A stretch of DNA of 64,000 nt from Aquipluma nitroreducens (GCF_009689585.1 NZ_AP018694.1:5385501-5449500), one strand, 5' to 3'; shown: positions 15,632 to 24,358, numbered from the stretch's first letter. Notes: a model not told the origin generated them from the letters alone. Numbers and translations are program-made.

Positions 15632-18067
15632 CTATTTCTTTCCTGAAAAATCAATCGGGATCAGCAATTTAATGCTGATGTTGCGTCCCATGTTGTAAAT
15701 TCCGGTTCGCCCTGTGGCATTATTCATTGCGGTATATTTCAAGCGGCTCAAATGGCTCTGATAAGCAACATCCGTCAGATTATTTCCTGAAATATAAAGT
15801 GAGAAAAGGGTTTTATGTCGCGAAGTAAAATCGGTTCCAAATGCCATATTGAGCAAAGTATAACCCGGCGTGGCGTTTTCGGTGTCGTAAGCTGCATAAT
15901 AATTGTTTTGCGCCCAGGTCTTTTCAATTCCAACTTTGAAATAGGCGTTCGCCATAAAACGATTGAGTTTATCGAAATCAACTTTTACATCCGAAACCCA
16001 GACCGGCGCCGGAATAAAAGGTAAATGGCGCGATTCTGATGGCTGATTTTTTAATGTGGCGTTTACGTACGAGAATGAATTTTCAAGATGTAGCCAATCC
16101 AACGGGTGTGGGTGAATGTCGATTTGAAATTCGCCACCATAAAAGCGGGCATTACCTTCTGTAAATTGAAAAGCAGGAAGTCCGTTGTACTGGTCTTGGG
16201 AGTCTTCGGATGAACTTAGTTTTTTGCTAAAAATGAAATGATTGACGGCGTTTGTAAACAGGTTCAGTTCGGCAGAAACGTGTGTCGTATTCATCCCGAT
16301 GGCATAGTCGAACTGCAAACTGGATTCTGGTTTCAGGTTTGAATTGCCTATTTCGTAACGCTGTGTACCTTCGTGCACGCCGTTCGAAGCCAATTCAGCA
16401 ATATTTGGCGCCCGAAATCCTCGCGAGATATTCAGTTTGGTGTATATCGATTCGCTGATTTGATAGGTGGCGCCTAAGCTTGCGGATGTTCCTCTGAAGG
16501 TCTGACTGAAAGCGCCGAAACGTTGTGTTGCGTTTGCATCGGAAGCTATAGCTACGCCGCCATCTTCATTCAGGAAAAGCGCTTTGCCGGTTTCCGAACG
16601 GGTATCAAACCGAATCCCCCCGCTGATGTCTAATTTCCCGATCTTTTTGTTGGCAATGGCAAAAATGCCGAAATCAAACAGTTTGTATTCAGGCACCAGG
16701 AATTCGGTTCCTTTATTTTGCGAATTTTGCCACATCCCGTTTATTCCGGTGGTCAATTTCCAGTCGTTCTTTTCGGGCAAAGTGTATTTGATGTCGTAAT
16801 TCAACGTATTCAACAAGAAATAAAGCCCGTATTCGTCGGGTGTTTCAAACTCTTTTCGTCTGTTTTGCTGAAACCCGATGGTGGTTTCCAGTTGACTTTG
16901 CCCTAAAAATAAACTGTTGTTCCATACCGCCTTATAATGATTGATCTTCTGGAATGGTGCATTGGGCTGGTAGGAGTGAAAGTCTGAAGAACCAGCGATT
17001 TCATCTGTCGTTGTACCATCGCTGTTAACGATTGTCTTCAGAAATTTCCCGGTCAGGCTGTCGCGCTCACCTTCAATGATTCCGGGTTTCAGATCATAGT
17101 AACTGAGGTGAAGATGCGAAAATCCCCAGCTGCGGTTAATTCCAAGCATTGTGCTGGCTGCTTGTTCGCGAAAGCCCGAATTGTAAACAAAACCATCGTA
17201 TCTGTTTTGATACGAATGTGCCATTTTATTACTGTACCGGGCATCCCAGATCAGTCCGTTTTTATTTCCGGCGAGGTTTGCAGAATTATCGATCAATCCA
17301 TTGTTCGTCTGGTAATTGCTGCTTATGTTTCCCCTGATTGTCCCTTCAGGCAAAGTAGGCGCCGAAATCATGTTAATTACCCCGGCCATCGCATCCGAAC
17401 CGTAAGCCAGGCTGGCAGGCCCTTTCAGAATTTCAACACGATTTACGGCGTTCTCGTCAATCTCAATGCCGTGTTCGTCACCCCATTGCTGGCCTTCCTG
17501 CCTGATGCCATCGTTTACCACAACTACGCGGTTATAGCCCATTCCGCGAATAACTGGTTTCGAGATCCCAGCTCCGGTGGTTACCTGCGAAACCCCTGGA
17601 ACTTTCGAAAGTGCATCAATAATGTTGCTCGACGAATTTTGGAGCATTTGCGCACGTGGTACTACTGCAATCGGTGAAGGTGTACGGTTGTTCTCAATAC
17701 CACTCGATTGCCCGGTAACCACCACTTCTCCAATTTCTGTGGCTGATAACTCCAACTCAAAATCGGCTGTTTGTATTTTCGCCAGATCGAGTTGTCTCGA
17801 TTGTATTTTGTAGCCCAGATAACTGACCTGAATAAGCAGTTTTGTCGCCGGGAGTTTGTCGATAAAATAGCTGCCATCATCTTTGGTGGCCGTTCCGTTT
17901 TTCAGGTCTGGGAAATAAATACTGACTCCCGGAAGTGATTCTCCAGTTGTTTTGTCGGTTACTTTTCCGCTTAAATGCGCGTTGGTTGAATTTGGATAGG
18001 GGAGTGCAAAACCTGAGCCGATCGAAAGGAAACTGATCCAGATCAGAAATATAATTTTTTGTTGCAT
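15632..18067 (-). CDS. TonB-dependent outer membrane receptor
   Basis: This 811-residue receptor has a signal peptide (about residues 1-22) and an N-terminal carboxypeptidase-regulatory-like domain (GKVTDKTTGESLPGVSIYF, about 33-115). A plug domain follows (SNIIDALSKVPGVSQ to EILKGPASLAYGSDAMAGVIN, about 130-235), then a 22-strand barrel region ending in aromatic strands. It moves a ligand across the outer membrane using TonB. It lacks SusD and is not a SusC-length protein (about 1000 residues), so a metal, siderophore or vitamin substrate is more likely than a glycan. A small Cys/His-containing protein is encoded directly upstream and may share its transcript. Confidence 0.9.
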   Translation of the reverse strand: MQQKIIFLIWISFLSIGSGFALPYPNSTNAHLSGKVTDKTTGESLPGVSIYFPDLKNGTATKDDGSYFIDKLPATKLLIQVSYLGYKIQSRQLDLAKIQTADFELELSATEIGEVVVTGQSSGIENNRTPSPIAVVPRAQMLQNSSSNIIDALSKVPGVSQVTTGAGISKPVIRGMGYNRVVVVNDGIRQEGQQWGDEHGIEIDENAVNRVEILKGPASLAYGSDAMAGVINMISAPTLPEGTIRGNISSNYQTNNGLIDNSANLAGNKNGLIWDARYSNKMAHSYQNRYDGFVYNSGFREQAASTMLGINRSWGFSHLHLSYYDLKPGIIEGERDSLTGKFLKTIVNSDGTTTDEIAGSSDFHSYQPNAPFQKINHYKAVWNNSLFLGQSQLETTIGFQQNRRKEFETPDEYGLYFLLNTLNYDIKYTLPEKNDWKLTTGINGMWQNSQNKGTEFLVPEYKLFDFGIFAIANKKIGKLDISGGIRFDTRSETGKALFLNEDGGVAIASDANATQRFGAFSQTFRGTSASLGATYQISESIYTKLNISRGFRAPNIAELASNGVHEGTQRYEIGNSNLKPESSLQFDYAIGMNTTHVSAELNLFTNAVNHFIFSKKLSSSEDSQDQYNGLPAFQFTEGNARFYGGEFQIDIHPHPLDWLHLENSFSYVNATLKNQPSESRHLPFIPAPVWVSDVKVDFDKLNRFMANAYFKVGIEKTWAQNNYYAAYDTENATPGYTLLNMAFGTDFTSRHKTLFSLYISGNNLTDVAYQSHLSRLKYTAMNNATGRTGIYNMGRNISIKLLIPIDFSGKK

Positions 18068-18207
18068 TTGTTTTGTTTTAAAATTGGATAATATAATGAT
18101 TCATCATTTTCCGAAGAAATCCGGAAATGAACAACACATCAGTCCGATATAAATTGATTATATCCCGGGCTTTAATGTGGATTGATTCTTAAATAAATGA
18201 ATTTTGA

Positions 18208-18528
18208 TCAGGCGACTGGAGGTGCCCTGAGCGAGAAGTAATTAACAAATGGTATAAATGTGACCTGTTGATCAGGAGTGTTATATACCGAAATGCAATG
18301 CTGCGAAACAAATACAGTATTGGATTCGACTGGAACGAAATTGTAAAACTCAAAATCACAAACAGGACAAGATTCTTCAGGTTTGTCAACGCTGGCGCAA
18401 GTCGAAAAGTTATGTGAAACCCGCTCTCCATGATGCACGTGAAAAGTCTTACTCACCAGCGGATAGGCCAGAAGCAGCAGGTGAACAAAAATCAGCCTGA
18501 TCAGATTGTTTCGATTTTCCCTTTTCAC
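18208..18528 (-). CDS. Small Cys/His-rich membrane-anchored protein, unknown
   Basis: The 106 residues start at a GTG (18528) with MKRENRNNLIRL, a 16-residue hydrophobic segment, then FHVHHGER. A CASVDKPEESCPVCDFEF block follows with three Cys, and the C-terminus is hydrophobic. A larger reading (start 18645) would overlap the EamA gene and is less likely. The HVHH and CPVC motifs suggest metal binding outside the inner membrane. It lies 32 bp after the exporter gene and 140 bp before the TonB receptor. Small proteins with a CPxC-type motif beside such receptors occur in other Bacteroidota, so a role in metal uptake is possible. The start codon is uncertain. Confidence 0.6.
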   Translation of the reverse strand: MKRENRNNLIRLIFVHLLLLAYPLVSKTFHVHHGERVSHNFSTCASVDKPEESCPVCDFEFYNFVPVESNTVFVSQHCISVYNTPDQQVTFIPFVNYFSLRAPPVA

Positions 18529-18559
18529 GACGACAAAAACAGATAAATCATTAAAAGGT

Positions 18560-19477
18560 TTAGGCCTGATAAATGGGTGGCGTTCCTTTTTTAAACCGCT
18601 TCCAGTTGATTTGAGCCAGGAACAATCCTGAAATGACAACGGCAATTCCGATCATCTGATGGAAATTCAGTTGATCGCCCAATATGATGTAAGCAAAAAT
18701 GGCTACGCAAATTGGAATTACATTGATAAAGGTATTCGACTTGTTGATTCCCATATTCCGGACACTATACGTAAACAAGATAAACGCAAACGTTGATGCA
18801 AAAATTGCCAGCTTGATAATTGCCCAGAATGCTTTGGCATTAAAAGTCACCTGTGTAAAATCGTTCATTTCAAAGATCAACCAAAACGGAAGAAAAAATG
18901 TTGCGCCAATCAGGTTTTGATAAGTAATGATGGTAAAAGTATTGTAACGATGCGAAATGCCTTTCAAAACACTTGCATAACCAATGGCTCCAAAGACAGC
19001 AAAAAATTCGAGCGCAACGCCCAATGGCGAAGCTGTAAAATTAAACGATGTGTCGAGCACAACCAGGCTGACTCCGAAGAACGTAATAACCAAGCCAAAC
19101 AGGTTGGTACGGCTGAGCTTTTCCTTGTAAAAATACCAGGCTGCAATGGGTGAAAAAAGTGGAATCGTGGCCACAATAACCGAAGCAACGGTTGACGAAA
19201 CATATTTCAGACCATAGCTTTCGCCCATGAAATAAAGGAAAGGTTCGAAGAATGCCAGCAAAACAAACATTTTCAGATCGCCCGACTTTATTTTTTGAAG
19301 TTTCCCGGAAAGAATGGTAAAAGCCAGCATCAATCCGGAAGAAATAAGCAGGCGGAATAAAACGGTAGTCAGAGGGCCGTAAGCTTCATAAACTATTTTA
19401 ATCCAAACGAATGAAAAGCTCCAAAAGATCATTGATAAAATAGCTGCTCCGATTGGAACCCACGATTTATTCTTCAT
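18560..19477 (-). CDS. EamA/DMT-family transporter
   Basis: The 305 residues contain about ten hydrophobic segments in two EamA repeats. The first covers residues 7-140 (MIFWSFSFVWIK, then TVASVIVATIPLFSPIAAWYF with the family Pro-rich turn). The second covers 155-292 (SNTFINVIPICVAIFAYIILGDQL). This is the drug/metabolite transporter superfamily, inner membrane, usually exporting amino acids or other small metabolites. The substrate cannot be named. The start ATG at 19477 leads into the first helix. It is likely co-transcribed with the small Cys/His protein downstream. Confidence 0.9.
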   Translation of the reverse strand: MKNKSWVPIGAAILSMIFWSFSFVWIKIVYEAYGPLTTVLFRLLISSGLMLAFTILSGKLQKIKSGDLKMFVLLAFFEPFLYFMGESYGLKYVSSTVASVIVATIPLFSPIAAWYFYKEKLSRTNLFGLVITFFGVSLVVLDTSFNFTASPLGVALEFFAVFGAIGYASVLKGISHRYNTFTIITYQNLIGATFFLPFWLIFEMNDFTQVTFNAKAFWAIIKLAIFASTFAFILFTYSVRNMGINKSNTFINVIPICVAIFAYIILGDQLNFHQMIGIAVVISGLFLAQINWKRFKKGTPPIYQA

Positions 19478-19579
19478 TTTACCCTTTTATTGAGCGGCAA
19501 AAGTAGGGATTATTAGGTAGACCTGCAATAACGCAAGAGAGGGTTTCACTCAAAGTGAAGCCCTCACCAAACAAAGGTT

Positions 19580-20197
19580 CTAAAACTTGCCTAACTTCAT
19601 AACCAACCCGATGTTTGTGCCTTCCAGAAAATCCGGGTTTGTATCTGCCATTTCAACTTTAGAGGTAAATCGGTATCCAATGGAGCCAGCCAACCTTAAA
19701 TGGCGGGTTAGGTTGAATTCGAGTTCGACTGCTGGTTCGAAAACCAGGAAAACATCGTTCTGCGAATCATTGTAAACCCAGTTATCCCAATTGTCTTGAA
19801 TACGCGAGATACCTCCAATTCCGAATAATACCGGAATCGAAATGTGAACTGGTAATCGGGGGGCAAGGATAGGTTCAAGATAAATGCCACCATAACCACC
19901 GGCTAAGTTGTTGTTTAATTCATTGTTTGGCCAATGGTGGTAATTTACATCGTTAATAAAACCAACCCCGCCTAAGCCAATGGCAAACGAATGGTCAATA
20001 ATCCACGAACCACGGGCGCCCATTACTAACGCATCTTTTCCGTCGATTTGCGAATAGCCAAACGATAAGGCTCCGTAGCCGCCATTTGACCGGTTTCTCG
20101 AAAAGATTGTCGAAATCTGATTGTTGTCATTGTCGTCCTGGGCTGAGGCCAATAGGAAACCTAACCCAAGAAAAATCATGAGTGATAACTTTTTCAT
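19580..20197 (-). CDS. Outer membrane beta-barrel protein, unknown
   Basis: The start is placed at the ATG at 20197 (MKKLSLMIFLG). The upstream TTG at 20233 in the same frame precedes a region without signal-peptide character. A cleaved signal (LLASAQ) is followed by about 180 residues of alternating aromatic/hydrophobic strands with Gly/Asn turns, ending in GLVMKLGKF with a terminal Phe. This is the usual small OMP_b-brl pattern. It is the last gene of the sigma/GIN cluster, 114 bp beyond the preceding barrel gene, and may be co-expressed. No ligand can be predicted. Confidence 0.75.
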   Translation of the reverse strand: MKKLSLMIFLGLGFLLASAQDDNDNNQISTIFSRNRSNGGYGALSFGYSQIDGKDALVMGARGSWIIDHSFAIGLGGVGFINDVNYHHWPNNELNNNLAGGYGGIYLEPILAPRLPVHISIPVLFGIGGISRIQDNWDNWVYNDSQNDVFLVFEPAVELEFNLTRHLRLAGSIGYRFTSKVEMADTNPDFLEGTNIGLVMKLGKF

Positions 20198-20227
20198 TTT
20201 AAATTGTTTAATTGTTGTTTTCTGAAG

Positions 20228-20296
20228 TCGCAAAGTGCCTGAGTTCCTAAGTTACAAAGTCTTTTTTCGTGCTTTGGAACTTAGGTACTTTGTCTC
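20228..20296. repeat. Inverted repeat between the two barrel genes
   Basis: CAAAGTGCCTGAGTTCCTAAG is followed by an imperfect complement GGAACTTAGGTACTTTG separated by a T-rich spacer. It probably forms a long hairpin, either as a terminator or as an intergenic repeat. Confidence 0.45.
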
Positions 20297-20311
20297 TCTG
20301 TCTCTGTGTTT

Positions 20312-20818
20312 TTAGAAGGTGTATTTTACGGTAAAGGCAAAATCGAAGGGTTGAAGCTGGAAAAAGCTCTTTCCGAAGAGATTAAAATAAGGTTTTACCT
20401 CCACTCCAACGACGAAAGGAATTTCTTTTACTGTATACTCAATGGCGGCTAAACCATCGAGGCCAGCAATTGGGCCAGAGCGACGTTCGCTGTAATAAGT
20501 GTGGTAAATATCGTCATAATAGTTATCACGGTGCCACGATTCAAAACCGACATGCGCCCCAAAACCATAAACAAACGACAATTCTTCTTCTCCAATATCG
20601 AAGGCATCGGCAACATGAAATTCTTTCATACCGGTTAACTGAAGTCCTTGTTTCCGGAAGGAGAGAAGGGCTTTATAAGAAGTTAAATCGCCTGAATAAA
20701 CCCGGTATTCAAATCCGGAGGAAAGACCACCACGAATACCAACAGCCTTAACCGGTTCTTCTGAAAACCCGCTGAATGCGAGGAGTAATAAGCTAACTGC
20801 TAAATAGATTTGTTTCAT
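20312..20818 (-). CDS. Small outer membrane beta-barrel protein
   Basis: The 168 residues begin with a signal peptide ending at SGFSEE (about residue 20). The mature part consists of short amphipathic strands with YG/FG turns and terminates in FDFAFTVKYTF, a C-terminal Phe after an alternating strand, as in BAM-inserted barrels. Transmembrane strand content suggests about eight strands. It lies 54 bp downstream of the GIN-domain lipoprotein gene and belongs to the ECF-sigma cluster by position. The function is unknown; it could be an OmpW/OprF-type structural protein. Confidence 0.7.
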   Translation of the reverse strand: MKQIYLAVSLLLLAFSGFSEEPVKAVGIRGGLSSGFEYRVYSGDLTSYKALLSFRKQGLQLTGMKEFHVADAFDIGEEELSFVYGFGAHVGFESWHRDNYYDDIYHTYYSERRSGPIAGLDGLAAIEYTVKEIPFVVGVEVKPYFNLFGKSFFQLQPFDFAFTVKYTF

Positions 20819-20872
20819 TGTTTCAATTTTATCTTTTTGTTTTTCTTATGACCTTTCCTTTTTCAGGTTTCA

Positions 20873-21595
20873 TTAATTCTTATCGACTACATCGCCCGAT
20901 CCGGAAATGCTTGTATGCACGATTGGGTGATTTACAAAATAAACCCTTCCGCTTCCTGAAATCCGGGCATCAATGAATTGACTGGCATTTACATACATAT
21001 CGCCCGATCCGGAAATTACAGCCTGGCATTGATCCTGTAAAAGGTTATAACTCTTTATTTTTCCTGAACCGCTGATCACAAAATTAGTGTTTAGGGCATC
21101 ACCTTCCATATAAATTGTTCCGGAGCCTGAAATGTTCGCGTTTACCTTGTCGCTGCTGATTATGGTTTTGATATCGCCCGATCCGGAAACTGACAAGTCG
21201 AAGTCTGAACTCATAAAGCTTCCGGTTTCAATTAATCCCGATCCGCTTAATGTTAAGCCATTCAATACAGGTGTTGTGATGAAAATTTCAATTGGTTCAG
21301 TCTGGCGAAGCGAATGTATTCCGGTCGTTCTGATTTTCAGAGTTTTCCCATCTACGTTGGTCGAGATGTAAGGCAATAAATTCGATTCGGCTGTGATTTC
21401 CACCGAATAAAAGTTGCCTGGCATTACCGTGACCGTGAAATCTCCGCTCGAACTTATTTGATTGAATCCTTCCGCATTACGGGTTTCTGTTCTCGAAATT
21501 CCGTTGCCTTCAATAAACATTTCGTCGAGGCAGGAACTTGTTCCCAATAGAAGCACAAATAGTGCTGTGATAAATTGAATTTTAGTTGTTTTCAT
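20873..21595 (-). CDS. GIN-domain (DUF2807) lipoprotein
   Basis: This 240-residue lipoprotein has a lipobox ending at Cys22 (LLLGTSSC). The body is the head-GIN domain of Bacteroidota, a predicted right-handed beta-helix. SGSG occurs seven times at residues 117, 137, 156, 175, 195, 213 and 231, a period of 18-20 residues, which marks the turn of each helix coil. It is expected at the cell surface or on the outer membrane. The function of the family is not known. The same cluster encodes another structure of this sort (22026-23138) and an ECF sigma/anti-sigma pair, so it may be an envelope-stress or adhesion effector. Confidence 0.85.
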   Translation of the reverse strand: MKTTKIQFITALFVLLLGTSSCLDEMFIEGNGISRTETRNAEGFNQISSSGDFTVTVMPGNFYSVEITAESNLLPYISTNVDGKTLKIRTTGIHSLRQTEPIEIFITTPVLNGLTLSGSGLIETGSFMSSDFDLSVSGSGDIKTIISSDKVNANISGSGTIYMEGDALNTNFVISGSGKIKSYNLLQDQCQAVISGSGDMYVNASQFIDARISGSGRVYFVNHPIVHTSISGSGDVVDKN

Positions 21596-22025
21596 AGCTT
21601 TGAGGACTGTTTGTTTCTGATTGTTTTCTGTTTTCTGATACTATAGACAGGATTTTATTTTTGTGGTTGCAAATCCTGAATAAAATTTAAAGTATTTTGT
21701 TTGAAATATTTGCATTTGGTTTGCCCATAGGGCATTAATGTCAATAGAAAGAAATAGCGAATAAATCTGTTGTTCGTTAGGACATTAATAATAAAGTCTA
21801 TTAATTCCCTCCGGGAAAATGGAACTAATGATGGATTCATTCTATTGATATTCATCTCCTACGGAGAAAGACAAACTATTTTCTCATTTTTGATATTCCC
21901 TTTTGAATGGTACAAAAATGGATTTTTCATCCTGAAGAAAATGAGCAATTTTTACCAAATCGCCTGTATTGCCTGATGAATCGCATAAAACCTAAACCGA
22001 ATCAGTCCTTTAGTAATTCAATCCA
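21596..22025. other. Intergenic region with mini-palindromes
   Basis: There is no gene in these 430 bp. Three short hairpins with 3-base loops are visible at 21723-21733, 21805-21817 and 21855-21867, embedded in AT-rich sequence with two copies of a GGgCATTAAT/GGACATTAAT-like word. The region separates the GIN lipoprotein from the DUF4097-like gene and may split the transcription unit. Confidence 0.6.
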
Positions 22026-23138
22026 TCAATACGACAGAATATTGGTTTCGCCACCAACGGCATTAATGATGAGCTGATCTTCTTTCATTTTCTTGCCAAA
22101 ATAGCCTGAATGGCGGACTTTATTTTCTTTCGAATCAATCACTTCTTTGTCCTCCTCCTTTAGTTCCCGTCCCAGTTTCAGGTCGGTTTTGGTTTCGGTG
22201 ATTTCGTAATTAAATTTCCCTTCAGGACTGAAATAAAGGTTTAAATCTGCCGATCGCGCTTCGACATAAATGCTGCTGAACGAGCTCAGTATCTTTTCCA
22301 TTTCGAGGCTGCCATAACTCAGGTGCAGATTCGCCTTATCTTTTAATTCTGAAATCCGGAATTGGCTGAAATTGCCCGTTGCATCGAGTTTTTCGGCTAA
22401 TCTGATCCGGAACTTGTCACGCCGGGAGTCGATACTCAAATCTTCAGCATTCATAATTTCGATGGTCGACGATTTGCTTTCGAACCGGATCGTTCCTGAA
22501 TTTTTAATCTCAATATCGCTATAATTGCTGATGATCCGGGCATTGGGCAGGTTGGTAATCATGGCATCGGCAAAGCTCAGGTTCATACTTGCTCTTTTAG
22601 GTAAATCACCGGTTTTCAATTTGCCGTTGCTCAGCATAATTTGTGTTTCGCCTTTGTAGTCGCCCATAATAATATCGCCAAACTTGTTTTCCAGCCTTAG
22701 TTCACGGTTGTCGGGTAGCCAAACCATCAGGTCAATGCGGATGCTTCCGTTGGTTTGCAGGATGGTTTCCTTAAATTTCAGGAGTTCGCTCTCGACCTGA
22801 TTCCGATTTTTATCAACTTGAGTTTTTATCACCAGGTAATGCTGGCTGTTGCTGATGTCAAAATCAAGATTTCCTAATGTCTTGGCTAGTTTGTCAGGTT
22901 TTTTTTCGTTGATTTCCATTTTGAACCGGATCACAACAGAATCTTTGTCCCATGTATTCAGTTCTATTTTGCCGTATTTATTGGTGATGTCAATACGCGT
23001 TTCGGGCTGAATTTTAAAACGTTTGACGAACTCACGAGTCTCGGTAAACTGGGCATAACTGGCCAACCCCATCAGAATAAATAGAGCTGAGGTAAAAAGC
23101 CGGCTGCCGTTTGTTTGCAAAAAATTCTTCATAACCAT
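22026..23138 (-). CDS. DUF4097-like adhesin-fold secreted protein
   Basis: This 370-residue protein has a signal peptide (LFTSALFILMGLASYAQ, about residues 13-29). Repeated short strands of the DUF4097/GIN type follow (DITNKYGKIELNTWDKDSV, LENKFGDIIMGDYKG, ISNYSDIEIKNSG, FESKSSTIEIMNAEDL), suggesting a beta-helix or beta-sandwich stack. Two ATG codons (23138, 23132) are possible, with no clear ribosome binding site choice. It follows the anti-sigma gene after 4 bp, so it is in the same transcript. Exported strand-rich proteins next to ECF sigma/anti-sigma pairs are commonly regulated by that pair. The molecular role is unknown. Confidence 0.75.
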   Translation of the reverse strand: MVMKNFLQTNGSRLFTSALFILMGLASYAQFTETREFVKRFKIQPETRIDITNKYGKIELNTWDKDSVVIRFKMEINEKKPDKLAKTLGNLDFDISNSQHYLVIKTQVDKNRNQVESELLKFKETILQTNGSIRIDLMVWLPDNRELRLENKFGDIIMGDYKGETQIMLSNGKLKTGDLPKRASMNLSFADAMITNLPNARIISNYSDIEIKNSGTIRFESKSSTIEIMNAEDLSIDSRRDKFRIRLAEKLDATGNFSQFRISELKDKANLHLSYGSLEMEKILSSFSSIYVEARSADLNLYFSPEGKFNYEITETKTDLKLGRELKEEDKEVIDSKENKVRHSGYFGKKMKEDQLIINAVGGETNILSY

Positions 23139-23142
23139 AAGG

Positions 23143-23658
23143 CTAACAATTTATTTGTTCCAGAACTTCATCAACCAGTTTCATTCGGTTGCGGTTGTTC
23201 TCAATCATCGCTTCAATCACTTCCTTGTTCGAGATATTCTCTTTCAAATCATTTTTTAATGAATGATACATCATTTCTAACTCATTCAAATCTCCTTCAA
23301 TCTCTATCTTTATTTCAGGATGAACTTTGTAGCATTTATTTATTTCGGCCATTTTCCCGGAAACTTCCTGTGCGTAATAAGCTTCAGCCTCAATTAATTC
23401 CTGGATTTCAGGATCGGCCTGAACTGCTTTTGCCGATTGTATTTGTTCCGAAAATTTGACCTGATAAATTACTGTTGGAATTGCGAGCACTAAAACCACA
23501 ACTGCGGCAATTTTCATCCACTGGAATTTCCTGATTTTGTGTTTGGGTTCTTCGTTCAACTGTCCGCTGATGGCTTCCCACAACCGGTCTGATGGCTCCA
23601 ACTGGTCGAATTCGTGCCGGTTTTCATTTACAAACTTTTCTAATCGATCTGGTTTCAT
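23143..23658 (-). CDS. Single-pass membrane anti-sigma factor candidate
   Basis: This 171-residue protein has a cytoplasmic N-terminus (residues 1-45, with FDQLEPSDRLWEAISGQL typical of Bacteroidota anti-sigma domains), one transmembrane helix (about 48-66, MKIAAVVVLVLAIPTVIY) and a helical periplasmic part rich in Glu. The start overlaps the stop of the ECF sigma gene by four bases (ATGA), which is the classic sigma/anti-sigma coupling. It should hold the sigma factor at the membrane until an envelope signal is received. No zinc-binding HxxxCxxC motif is present, so it is not a ZAS-type anti-sigma. Confidence 0.8.
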   Translation of the reverse strand: MKPDRLEKFVNENRHEFDQLEPSDRLWEAISGQLNEEPKHKIRKFQWMKIAAVVVLVLAIPTVIYQVKFSEQIQSAKAVQADPEIQELIEAEAYYAQEVSGKMAEINKCYKVHPEIKIEIEGDLNELEMMYHSLKNDLKENISNKEVIEAMIENNRNRMKLVDEVLEQINC

Positions 23659-24206
23659 ATCGTACTTGCTTTTGTTTGTTTCATTATTTCATAAACCCTG
23701 CGTTTGGCGCGCATATATTGCGTTTTTGATGTCGATTCGGTGATGTTCAGTATTTGTGAAATCTCACCGTGGTCGTACCCTTCAAGCAGGTAAAGTGAGA
23801 AGACGATTCGCCCTCCCTCCGGAAGCTGATTCATTGCCTCCAATATATTTTCGGTGGTGTACAAGGCCTCTTCCGGTTCTTCTTCGGCTGTTTCGAAGCG
23901 GTGTAAATCATCGATGTAGCGGATGTCCAATTTACGTTTGTTCAGGGCATTAATACACGTGTGGACGGTAATTGTCTTTATCCAGGTTCCAAAACTTGAT
24001 TCATTTCTGAAGGATTCCAGTTTCTGAAAAGCCTGTACAAAAGCTTCCTGCAACATATCTTCAGCATCCTCGCGGTTGTTCATCATGCGGAAACACACGT
24101 TGAACATCGCTTTGGAATATAACTGATAGAGCTGGTAGCGGGCTTTTTTGCTGCCTTTTATGCTGTCGGCTATCAAATCCTGATGTATGAATGCTGTCTG
24201 ACTCAA
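23655..24206 (-). CDS. ECF-type RNA polymerase sigma factor
   Basis: This 183-residue sigma-70 family protein lacks region 1. Region 2 spans about residues 20-90 (FRMMNNREDAEDMLQEAFVQAF, the DAED signature). Region 4 lies near 130-180 (HGEISQILNITESTSKTQYMRAKRRV, a helix-turn-helix). The start appears to be a TTG at 24206: an in-frame stop lies two codons upstream and no ATG occurs before region 2. It heads a minus-strand cluster with its anti-sigma, a DUF4097-like protein, a GIN lipoprotein and two barrel proteins. It is divergent to the GH125 gene. Confidence 0.9.
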   Translation of the reverse strand: MSQTAFIHQDLIADSIKGSKKARYQLYQLYSKAMFNVCFRMMNNREDAEDMLQEAFVQAFQKLESFRNESSFGTWIKTITVHTCINALNKRKLDIRYIDDLHRFETAEEEPEEALYTTENILEAMNQLPEGGRIVFSLYLLEGYDHGEISQILNITESTSKTQYMRAKRRVYEIMKQTKASTI

Positions 24207-24304
24207 ATGTTATCGTTTTCAGTTTTATTGACAACTGTTTTTCTGTAGGGTTGCAAAAGCTCAAATAAATTTTCGTTTTTCCCGTTTTAAGGATCAAATT
24301 TGGA

Positions 24305-24312
24305 TATTTTTG
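24305..24312 (+). promoter_or_regulatory. Candidate -7 box for the GH125 gene
   Basis: TATTTTTG matches TAnnTTTG, 46 bp before the ATG at 24359. The 152-bp divergent gap also serves the sigma factor gene. Confidence 0.45.
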
Positions 24313-24358
24313 CCTTCAGAATACCAACAAAATCAAAGATAAACCGATAAAATCAAAA

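Noticed and set aside
17108-17677. 189-residue open frame opposite the TonB receptor
   Set aside because: It lies wholly antisense within a well-supported receptor gene, has no recognisable motif, and no promoter or ribosome site was seen.
18529-18645. Upstream extension of the small Cys/His protein
   Set aside because: It would overlap the EamA gene by about 85 bases and adds no recognisable signal. The GTG start at 18528 gives a better membrane-anchored product.
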